Source of the DNA: Methylomonas koyamae
Lineage (GTDB): Bacteria; Pseudomonadota; Gammaproteobacteria; Methylococcales; Methylomonadaceae
Length of the DNA: 46,724 bases
Direction: 5' to 3'
Assembly (NCBI RefSeq): GCF_001644025.1
Contig: NZ_LUUK01000025.1
Coordinates: 1 to 46,724 of the forward strand
A program made the position numbers and the translations under genes. Below, piece by piece: positions 1 through 6,205 of this stretch. Below the pieces are notes generated by a model. That model did not search any database, was not told the origin of the DNA, and saw only the letters and a list, made by a program, of their open reading frames with translations. How positions within the stretch are numbered: position 1 is the first letter of the stretch; the number at the start of each line of letters is the position of its first letter.

Positions 1-657
1 CCTTCAAAGATCGCTTACGCTATTTTGGCTAATTCCTTTCCGGAGGAACTCAAAGAAATTGAGGCGGCCTTGCTGGCTTTCCGTATTACGAAGCGAGACT
101 TAGGAACGCAAGGTGGAAACAAATCCGATATACCCCAGAACTTTTCGCGTACTTTACGCCCTAGTGGATGGGTCGAATCACGGATTCAAGGAGACCTTAT
201 AGTGAGGCTTCATGAGTACGATGAACAGGTTTTGTCTGATGGAAAAGTCCAAAAAGTGAAACGCCCTGACACTAAAACTCAGCTGATCGAGGCCTTTACT
301 GATAGGCATAAAATCGACTATGTAAAAGGTCGTGTTGCCTTCTATTTTGAATGGAACTCAACCAAAGAAAAGTTCGACCGGGATTTGCATGCCTTTCGGG
401 CGTTCCACGAATTCGGACTGATTAGCTCGGTGGTCATCGTGACACGTAGCGATAACCTGAATCTCGTTTTGAACAAGGTGCCTCAGCTCAATAAAGCGGG
501 CGAGGAAACCGCTGAAACCGTAAAAGCAAAATACGGCGCCAGTACAACCCGGATGAACAAGCTCCTATACCGGCTCAATGCAGGATTGCATGAAGGTTGT
601 CCTGTTTTGGTATTCGGCAGAACGCCAAAATTGATTGACGATTGGGAACAAACATGA
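1..657 (+). CDS. BglII/BstYI-family type II restriction endonuclease (5' end cut by window edge)
   Basis: The frame is open from base 1 to a TGA at 655-657, so the true start is probably just outside the window. The first in-window start candidate is a TTG at 25. The core from about residue 110 (counted from that TTG) reads as the catalytic strand region of BglII/BstYI-type enzymes: IDYVKGR, then FEWNS, then FDRDLHAFRAFHEFGLIS, with Asp, Glu and Asn spaced as in the D-x(8-9)-E-x-N active site. The tail with YGASTT and CPVLVFG is also typical. These enzymes cut DNA at short palindromes, with protection by a cognate methyltransferase. No methyltransferase is visible in this window, so it must lie to the left or be absent. 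The family call is from recalled motifs; the cut specificity is unknown. Confidence 0.72.
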   Translation, partial: PSKIAYAILANSFPEELKEIEAALLAFRITKRDLGTQGGNKSDIPQNFSRTLRPSGWVESRIQGDLIVRLHEYDEQVLSDGKVQKVKRPDTKTQLIEAFTDRHKIDYVKGRVAFYFEWNSTKEKFDRDLHAFRAFHEFGLISSVVIVTRSDNLNLVLNKVPQLNKAGEETAETVKAKYGASTTRMNKLLYRLNAGLHEGCPVLVFGRTPKLIDDWEQT

Positions 658-978
658 CGGGCAAAAATCCTGATCCATGGCAATAAAGCCAATTTTAAGC
701 GCTTAGAAATATGACATATCTGTGCTTGCGTACCGATTACTGAAGCTTGAATCATCTACAGATAAATTTTAACAGCAGGAGTTAAAAGACCAGCAACCTC
801 CGGACCTGAGCCGACAGATGTAACTTAATTTGCTGTGACAGGAGTAGGCAAATAAGCTTTTGTTCCAAAATGCGATTAGCTTGCGCAATCGCACTTTGTT
901 GAAGTCAACATTCACCCGATCACCAACAGTATCGACGCGAGCTCGATAGCAACGAGCTTCTAAAAAATGCCGAGACGC
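658..978. other. Intergenic gap between convergent genes
   Basis: No credible ORF. The only structure seen is a 7-bp inverted repeat, TGCGATT (871-877) and AATCGCA (887-893), which might form a weak hairpin between the convergent restriction endonuclease and E1/JAB genes. It lacks a clear T-run on either strand, so a terminator call is not supported. Confidence 0.4.
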
Positions 979-2298
979 CTAGCTTCTTCCGCAAACGTGG
1001 CATTCGCCATTCAGTGTTTCGTCGATGCGTTCAATCGCGTGAAGACTGCCGTTATTGAAATCGCACTGCCATAAGTCCCATGAACCAAGTCCGGCTATAC
1101 GTCGCTGCAACTCAAGGACAAGCGTACCGGCGACCAGGCTGTTGATCGACATTACTGACGGTGCAGGCACATCCGGCACATAGCCGTTTTGCTGTGCATG
1201 ATCCCAAACCTCACCGCCTACATAGCGTCTGGCATCCAACGAAGCTTGGCCAGGATGCAAACGCCCTGAGCAGATCGGGCAGTAGCGTCCCAGTTCGGCA
1301 CCAGAGATTTCGGCCAACAGACGCTTTGGCTGTTCATCGAGCAGAATTTCAACGCCGCCTTGCAAAAAGACCGCACCACTCTCCAGTGCCAACTGAAGGC
1401 ATTCAATCCTTGATAGGTGATTGTCTGTCAGCGCCAAAATTACATCGCAGGCTTGCAAAGCCCTTTTACAGCGGCTCGATGCGGTGTAGACATCCTCGGT
1501 AAAGACCTTTACTTTGGTTGCCGATCCAACACTTCTACCTGCCTGGGCAATCAACCGAGACGCTACTTTGACCTTGAACCTGCCTATGTCGCGCCGATGA
1601 ACCGAAGGCAACCGATTCAGATTGGTTTCTTCCACACGGTCAAAGTCTACCAGGGTGAAGTTTTGAAATCCTGCTCTGACCAGTGGCTCGATGACGGCCA
1701 TACCTACGCCCCCAAGGCCGACAATACCAATGTGTAGTTCATTGGTTGCTTGCCTAAGCCCCTGTCCAAAAGCCGCTTGGCGTAATAACGCCGGGTTTTC
1801 ATGCTCATTCGATGCAGCACCCAACGGTCGTAACCCGGCTTGGATTGCGCATGGGTGCGTGGCATCGTCAGACCATAATCGCGCTTGCGGTTGACCCCCG
1901 CAGGGTAAAACAAGGCTCAGAAAGAGCGGCTGATTTTGGGCTCTGAGCCACCTGCTGGTCTCTGACTCATGCGAGTCATCGCAAGCGCTGAAATCATTTA
2001 CTCCTGGCGGGTGGGAATGAATATGCAGAGGAACCAAACCATCCTTTGCCGCATCGGCCGAAATCCGATTGAAATGCGCCGCCGCCGCTTGGGATAATGC
2101 CAAGCCGCCACTGCTTTGCCGCATATAATCAGTCGAATCGGGAAAAACGACATGTTCAACCGCGTAATCAATCCGTTGTCCGCCGCGTTTTTGTGGGCGA
2201 GCCAGCCCGAACGCAAAGCGCTCGGGCGGATGCGGAAGCAAGCGGTTTTGCAATGATTGCCAGTGGTGTTCCGTGAAAACCAACTTGCGCATACTCAT
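979..2298 (-). CDS. JAB/JAMM peptidase-E1 (ThiF/HesA-type adenylyltransferase) fusion
   Basis: 439 aa with two domains. Residues ~1-150 form a JAB/MPN metalloprotease-like domain with a complete JAMM signature, HSHPPGVNDFSACD (His94, His96, Ser104, Asp107). Residues ~185-425 form an E1-like domain: nucleotide-binding GIVGLGGVGM at ~191-200, then the VDFDRVEETNLNR adenylation segment at ~217-229. Two CxxC pairs (C340/C343 and C433/C436) probably bind a structural zinc. By family knowledge, E1 domains activate a ubiquitin-like C-terminus with ATP and JAB domains cleave ubiquitin-like conjugates or precursors, so one polypeptide could both load and release the modifier. Its ATG overlaps the end of the E2 gene by 4 bp, making it the last gene of a tight operon. 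Assignment to a specific published system is inference. Confidence 0.82.
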   Translation of the reverse strand: MSMRKLVFTEHHWQSLQNRLLPHPPERFAFGLARPQKRGGQRIDYAVEHVVFPDSTDYMRQSSGGLALSQAAAAHFNRISADAAKDGLVPLHIHSHPPGVNDFSACDDSHESETSRWLRAQNQPLFLSLVLPCGGQPQARLWSDDATHPCAIQAGLRPLGAASNEHENPALLRQAAFGQGLRQATNELHIGIVGLGGVGMAVIEPLVRAGFQNFTLVDFDRVEETNLNRLPSVHRRDIGRFKVKVASRLIAQAGRSVGSATKVKVFTEDVYTASSRCKRALQACDVILALTDNHLSRIECLQLALESGAVFLQGGVEILLDEQPKRLLAEISGAELGRYCPICSGRLHPGQASLDARRYVGGEVWDHAQQNGYVPDVPAPSVMSINSLVAGTLVLELQRRIAGLGSWDLWQCDFNNGSLHAIERIDETLNGECHVCGRS

Positions 2299-2705
2299 TG
2301 ATTTTCCACCTCATTGAATAGCGTCATGACCACATTTACATAGGAGAGCAAACTGTGGCGCCCTGGCCGCCATCCCTCGGCTATGCCACAGAACCATCGC
2401 CAGCCTGGTATCACCTGTGCGCCGTGGTATGCGCGGCCCTCGAATAGATGGGAGCGATCTAGCGTGCCAAGTATGGCGTTCTCCTTCAAGTAAAATCCAA
2501 TCGGCGAACTCAGCGGGTAATTTTTCGGCAGCAGCACAAGCGCATCGGTGCGAGTGCCATCGGGAAGGATCAACTCTTTTAGCCGAAGACACCATCCCCA
2601 GTCAGTTTGCTCGGGGGGACGAATCCCCCCGAAACCGGCTGACTTCAAATCCTCAAACTCGCGCTTCAATGCGGCGGGTAGCGATGTTGATGTCAACATA
2701 CCCAT
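2295..2705 (-). CDS. Prokaryotic E2-like (family E type) protein
   Basis: 136 aa. The sequence fits the prokaryotic 'E2 family E' pattern: a hydrophobic strand ALVLLP, a YPLSSP turn like the YPxxPP segment of ubiquitin-conjugating enzymes, an aromatic WRWFCGIAEGW block, and a closing helix with WRPG and a run of hydrophobics. Cys106 in the WFCG block is the only obvious candidate for a thioester-forming cysteine. The gene overlaps the ubiquitin-like gene upstream and the E1/JAB gene downstream by a few bases each, so translation is likely coupled. The role inferred is transfer of the small modifier from the E1 to a target. Family membership is from recalled patterns, not a search. Confidence 0.72.
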   Translation of the reverse strand: MGMLTSTSLPAALKREFEDLKSAGFGGIRPPEQTDWGWCLRLKELILPDGTRTDALVLLPKNYPLSSPIGFYLKENAILGTLDRSHLFEGRAYHGAQVIPGWRWFCGIAEGWRPGRHSLLSYVNVVMTLFNEVENQ

Positions 2706-2956
2706 TACCTCGTGACAAACAAAGAAGCCGCCTTCACAATCGCCGGCCCCAACGATAGCGTGTCACCCGGTTTTAAGTCCACGGATTCACCGTCGCGCAA
2801 AGGTCGAGAGCGCTTGGCTCCACCCGCTTTACTAGAGGCGTGATAGATTGCCTCCCCCCTCTCAGGCTGTAGGGATGCGGCGATTTCCGCATAGGTTCGA
2901 CGCTCGAAGCGACGCGGCCTCAAAAAGCCATTCTCTGCAGGTTCAAACGCGCTCAT
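2705..2956 (-). CDS. Small ubiquitin-like (multiubiquitin-type) protein
   Basis: 83 aa. Its second half resembles the end of multiubiquitin (beta-grasp) domains: a helix TYAEIAASLQ, a strand EAIYHASS, then LRDGESVDLKPGDTLSLGP, where the DxxVDLxPGD pattern is characteristic. The N-terminal strand pair is short or divergent, and the C-terminus (FVTR) lacks a Gly-Gly tail. The Ubl call therefore depends on the partial pattern plus position between a NYN nuclease and an E2-like gene. It overlaps both neighbours by 1-4 bp, consistent with co-translation in one operon. If it is the modifier, the C-terminus may need trimming, or it may act as a non-conjugated adaptor. The alternative is an unrelated small accessory protein of the E2. 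Confidence 0.55.
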   Translation of the reverse strand: MSAFEPAENGFLRPRRFERRTYAEIAASLQPERGEAIYHASSKAGGAKRSRPLRDGESVDLKPGDTLSLGPAIVKAASLFVTR

Positions 2957-3510
2957 GCTGTCTCCTCTGCGGCAATTGCTTCTAACAATTTTTCTAAGTC
3001 AACAACATGATAAGCGGCTTCTCGTAACTCACCGGCGACATTGCGTCCGACCACTTCGGTTCTAATTCCCCATTCCCTCAGCTCCCAAACCATCGGAGCA
3101 TAGTCACCGTCCGACGCGAACAAGGTTAAAAAATCGGGTTTTAGTCGCAAGCACGTTGACAGCGTTTTGATCATCAATCGTTGATCGTCCGACTGTTTAA
3201 AGTCACCGCTCGGCGTGCGTTTGGCAGGGCAGATGAACACGCGCGCCGCTGTTTGTCGCTGCAATGCGGCGCTGAGGTTGCGCGCCTGCAAAGTTACCGT
3301 CGCTAGCGCCTCGGCACTGTCGTTCTCGGGAACGCGTTCGGGGATGAAAATCATCTGTTCCAGGATATCCACGCCGTCATCGTTAACCTGCTTTATCACA
3401 CTCCCCCAACGTGGCAATGGGCCGCCCTGCAAGATTTTCTGGAACGCGCTGTTAGTATTTTGCCAATCAGTGGAAGTGATTTTTGTAGCTTTTGTTGTAA
3501 CTTGATACAT
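2953..3510 (-). CDS. NYN-domain (PIN-like) nuclease
   Basis: 185 aa. Acidic motifs of the NYN/LabA-type PIN fold are in order: an N-terminal TDWQN (Asp15, Asn18), a central KQSDDQRLMIKTL (Asp108/Asp109), and the signature FASDGDYAPMVWELREWG (Asp134, Asp136), followed by a strand with TEVVG. These residues coordinate metal for RNA (sometimes DNA) cleavage in the family. It is the first gene of a four-gene minus-strand operon ending in the E1/JAB gene, with its stop overlapping the start of the ubiquitin-like gene. A GAGAG-like stretch precedes the ATG. The context suggests a nuclease effector controlled by, or a target of, ubiquitin-like modification; that link is inference. Confidence 0.8.
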   Translation of the reverse strand: MYQVTTKATKITSTDWQNTNSAFQKILQGGPLPRWGSVIKQVNDDGVDILEQMIFIPERVPENDSAEALATVTLQARNLSAALQRQTAARVFICPAKRTPSGDFKQSDDQRLMIKTLSTCLRLKPDFLTLFASDGDYAPMVWELREWGIRTEVVGRNVAGELREAAYHVVDLEKLLEAIAAEETA

Positions 3511-3640
3511 AATATGCTCTCACGATGTGTGTGAAAAATACTACGCCTTGGTGCTCAAGGCGTAGCACGGTAAAAGTTGACCGTTTGCAGACGGTCAACG
3601 GGTGCTCGGCGGTTGCAGCCGCCGGGCGTCTTCCTTGCAT
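3467..3640 (-). CDS. Candidate short leader ORF upstream of the NYN operon
   Basis: Starting at an ATG whose complement is 3638-3640, a 57-codon frame runs to a TGA at 3467-3469. It overlaps the NYN start in another frame. It spans the three hairpins and encodes a basic N-terminus (MQGRRPAAATAEH), then TVLRLEHQGVVFFTHI. The pattern is reminiscent of short Ash/Icd-type ORFs in leaders of phage-satellite and prophage operons; this is an impression, not a match. An AAGG precedes the hairpins but no strong ribosome site precedes this ATG, so the ORF may be only a by-product of the structured RNA. Confidence 0.25.
   Translation of the reverse strand: MQGRRPAAATAEHPLTVCKRSTFTVLRLEHQGVVFFTHIVRAYYVSSYNKSYKNHFH
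3534..3565 (-). terminator. Intrinsic terminator-like hairpin in the leader of the NYN-Ubl-E2-E1 operon
   Basis: A perfect 10-bp inverted repeat, CTACGCCTTG (3541-3550) and CAAGGCGTAG (3556-3565), has a 5-nt loop. On the minus strand it is followed by TATTTTT (complement of 3534-3540). It lies 24 bases upstream of the NYN start codon, so it would stop transcripts coming from the right before they enter the operon, or act as an attenuator. Confidence 0.6.
3541..3627 (-). ncRNA. Three consecutive hairpins in the operon leader (structured RNA candidate)
   Basis: There are three stems in a row. The first is 3541-3550/3556-3565 (10 bp). The second is 3576-3584/3591-3599 (9 bp, GTTGACCGT with ACGGTCAAC). 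The third is 3604-3612/3619-3627 (9 bp including one G-T pair, core CGGCGG/CCGCCG). Stems 2 and 3 have unrelated sequences but the same 6-nt loop, TTGCAG (CTGCAA on the minus strand). Identical loops on different stems suggest selection on the loop, for example protein or antisense binding. The strand is assigned from the flanking minus-strand genes. Confidence 0.5.
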
Positions 3641-3685
3641 TACGAGCTCTGGGCTCTTATGAAAAAAAAGCTGTGCGCGACGTAC

Positions 3686-4735
3686 TCAATGCTCTGATCG
3701 ACATTCCTCGCCGTCATCATCAATTAATGCGCTCATTATCATGATGTCCAAACTTCTACCGTCTTTATCGAATCGATGAAGCTTTTGGCATAGAGATTTA
3801 ATCGTGCCTTCAGAGATGCAGGGGATAGTATTTTGATCCCCGCTTTCTTGGATAGCCTCCTCTACGAGCTTGTCCCAAATGTTGTTGAACGCTTTGTCTG
3901 CGCTCTCCCAAAGTTGTGGCTTTCGGTCCTTGGTTTTTGGGCGTAGTTCGTAGAACAAGTCAATGGCGCGACTTTTTACTATGTTTTTTTGGGAACGACT
4001 TTTCTTCGCATTGTCCTTGGCCCGAATCTTGGCTGCTACCGCGGGTAAACGATCCATTAAGTACCGCGCTCCGTCATACATGCCAATAAGATTATTGACA
4101 TCGAGCAAGCATGAATACGCCTCGTGCAGGAGGCCTTGGTTTTGGTACCGTTCGGCTTGAATCAAAAGGCCGAACATTCCGAAAATCGAAATCGTCGTCT
4201 GGGGAGGGGTTGTTCTGCTGTTGGCGATATTCTCGATAGAGTCATCGTCCGTTACGCCTCGGAGCAGGTTGTTTATCAAAAGGTATAAGTCATCGCCGGG
4301 GGCCTCATGCTTCTTCAGCTCCGGAACAACTTGGGTTTGCAGAGCGGATTCCAATAATTTTAGGAATTCTTGATTCACGGTTGGGTGATCAAGAAGGTAG
4401 GTATCGAATTCCGATTCTGCCTTGAGACGTCCTCTGTAGTAGATTTGATAACAAACCACAGCTCGTTGCCAAAGACGGCGACGTTCGTTTTCGAAGTTGC
4501 GATTGGATCGGCCTTTTTTATAAAGAAGTGTTTCCTTTCCAGAGTACTGTGGTTTAATTTCCGCGTCGACAAACTTGAAGGCTTCGTCGATTTGCTTCGC
4601 ATCCAGTTGTTGAGAATCTGTAGTGTTGTTGAGTATTCGGAAAAAGCTGTCGTTTTCCAACGCTTCTCGCTGCAATGCGCGTCGAAGGTCGGCCCTAGGA
4701 TGGGCTTCATCTTTGATGATTTGACGGTCGGACAT
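3686..4735 (-). CDS. Hypothetical helical protein in the defence island
   Basis: 349 aa, not recognised. It appears largely helical and charged, with no membrane segment or signal peptide. Visible traits are an N-terminal acidic/basic stretch, a basic RRRLWQRAVV segment around residue 85-95, and a Lys/Arg-rich patch (AKKSRSQKNIVKSR) near residue 245 that could contact nucleic acid. It lies on the same strand as, and upstream of, the NYN-Ubl-E2-E1 operon. The 175-bp spacer carries the three hairpins, one terminator-like, so co-transcription is possible but would pass through that structure. It could be an accessory or regulatory subunit of the island; no function is assigned. Confidence 0.6.
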   Translation of the reverse strand: MSDRQIIKDEAHPRADLRRALQREALENDSFFRILNNTTDSQQLDAKQIDEAFKFVDAEIKPQYSGKETLLYKKGRSNRNFENERRRLWQRAVVCYQIYYRGRLKAESEFDTYLLDHPTVNQEFLKLLESALQTQVVPELKKHEAPGDDLYLLINNLLRGVTDDDSIENIANSRTTPPQTTISIFGMFGLLIQAERYQNQGLLHEAYSCLLDVNNLIGMYDGARYLMDRLPAVAAKIRAKDNAKKSRSQKNIVKSRAIDLFYELRPKTKDRKPQLWESADKAFNNIWDKLVEEAIQESGDQNTIPCISEGTIKSLCQKLHRFDKDGRSLDIMIMSALIDDDGEECRSEH

Positions 4736-5200
4736 AATTAGCGCTCCTGTTTGGAGTTAGGTTAAACACGGGCGCATTTTGCTGGCTATCGTAAGGCCTA
4801 GCAATTGGTTTGCTAGCAAATTTTTTTGCATGTCGTCGCCACAGGAACGATTTCAGGATTTCAGGGTCAGGTCTTTCAATCAAGCATCCCTATCTAAGCT
4901 GGAAGAAAGGTAACCATTCCACTGCGGTCACTGACGATGAATACGCAGTCGTCAGCAATTGGCCGGTACTGTGAGTTCATCACTTTCGATAGTTGTCGTT
5001 GGGCCTTGACCCAGCCGAATGAGGAAAATCGACCCGAAACGTAAATTTACGGAACAATCTTTGATGTTAGAGCGTAATTCCTAAACAGACCATTTGATCG
5101 CGGATAGGCTTAATATCTAGGCGGGGTTGGACAAAATGGAGTCAAGCGTTTAGGCTTTGACCATTCGAATGGTACACGTCAGAAAATATAGGGTATATAA
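4736..5200. promoter_or_regulatory. Divergent intergenic region with a hairpin/T-run
   Basis: 465 bp between divergent genes, so promoters for both should be here, but no convincing -35/-10 pair stands out. One clear structure is a 7-bp stem, CTAGCAA (4798-4804) and TTGCTAG (4810-4816), followed by CAAATTTTTTT up to 4827. It is terminator-like on the plus strand although no plus-strand gene precedes it; it may insulate the AAA+ gene from antisense transcripts or belong to a lost gene. The rest is featureless. Confidence 0.45.
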
Positions 5201-6199
5201 ATGGCTTCCGGAGCACTATTAAGACAGCTTATTAAGTCAGGTTCCGAGGGCGACTCAGAATCTTTTCGTCGTGTTTCGGAAAAAATTATTCAGGAAGAAC
5301 GCGATAAGCAACACCATCTTTTGGCCAACGACTTGGAAAAAATCCTTTACGGCCGACGCAGCTCTTCCGAACAAGCAAAGCGGTTTGTATTTTCGAAACT
5401 GCCGGAAGATAAAGAGCGCGGCTTGGCGCTATTGCAGATAAAGGAGCCCTTACGCCGAATTGATGATGTGGTTTTGTCTGATGAAAACCGTTCTCTGTTG
5501 GACGAAATCCTAGAAGAGCACCATCGTGTAGAAACTCTTAAATCGCATGGCTTATTTCCCGCTGACAGATTACTTTTCTGTGGGCCACCCGGCTGCGGTA
5601 AAACTTTGTCGGCAGAAATTGTTGCCGCAGAATTGAGTTTGCCTTTGGCTATTGTCCGAATCGATAGCGTTGTTTCTTCTTATCTGGGTGAGACTGCTGC
5701 AAATCTGCGCAAAGTGTTCGACTTTATCGCCGCCGTTCCAATGGTGGTTTTATTTGACGAGTTTGATGCCTTGGCAAAAGAACGTGCCGACAGTGCAGAA
5801 CATGGCGAGTTAAAACGCGTTGTAAATGCTTTTTTACAAATGTTGGACGCTTATGACGGTAAAAGTCTGTTAATCGCAGCTACCAATCATGAAGGTATTT
5901 TGGATTCTGCAATTTGGCGACGCTTTGACGAAGTGTTAGTTTTCGAAGCCCCCAATTTGGAACAGCTTAGACGTCTACTAACGATCAAACTTAAAGGTGT
6001 ACGCAGGGAATTCGATATCGACAACAGCAAAATTTCTGGTTTATTCAAAGGAATGTCGCACGCCGATGTCGAACGGGTTTTGCGTCGTGCCATTAAGGAA
6101 AAAGTTTTATCCGGTAAAGAGTTTTTAACCGAACGCCACATTCAGTCGGCCATCCGCCGAGAAGATGCAAGAAGGAATAGGGTTTCTAAACAGGAATAG
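5201..6199 (+). CDS. ietA: AAA+ ATPase of an IetAS-type anti-phage pair
   Basis: 332 aa. It has a helical N-terminus of ~80 residues, then a single AAA+ module: Walker A GPPGCGKT (128-135), pore-like SSYLGET (159-165), Walker B VVLFDE (182-187), sensor-1 ATNH (227-230), and paired Arg in IWRRFD (240-241) as the finger, with a small helical lid at the C-terminus. This is the spastin/katanin-like classic AAA layout. The next gene, 6 bp downstream, is a subtilase. This ATPase-plus-S8-protease pair matches the reported IetAS defence system, where the ATPase probably recognises or remodels a trigger and licenses proteolysis. The ATG at 5201 is preceded by AT-rich sequence without a strong ribosome site. 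The gene name is by architecture, not by alignment. Confidence 0.8.
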   Translation: MASGALLRQLIKSGSEGDSESFRRVSEKIIQEERDKQHHLLANDLEKILYGRRSSSEQAKRFVFSKLPEDKERGLALLQIKEPLRRIDDVVLSDENRSLLDEILEEHHRVETLKSHGLFPADRLLFCGPPGCGKTLSAEIVAAELSLPLAIVRIDSVVSSYLGETAANLRKVFDFIAAVPMVVLFDEFDALAKERADSAEHGELKRVVNAFLQMLDAYDGKSLLIAATNHEGILDSAIWRRFDEVLVFEAPNLEQLRRLLTIKLKGVRREFDIDNSKISGLFKGMSHADVERVLRRAIKEKVLSGKEFLTERHIQSAIRREDARRNRVSKQE

Positions 6200-6205
6200 T
6201 TATTC

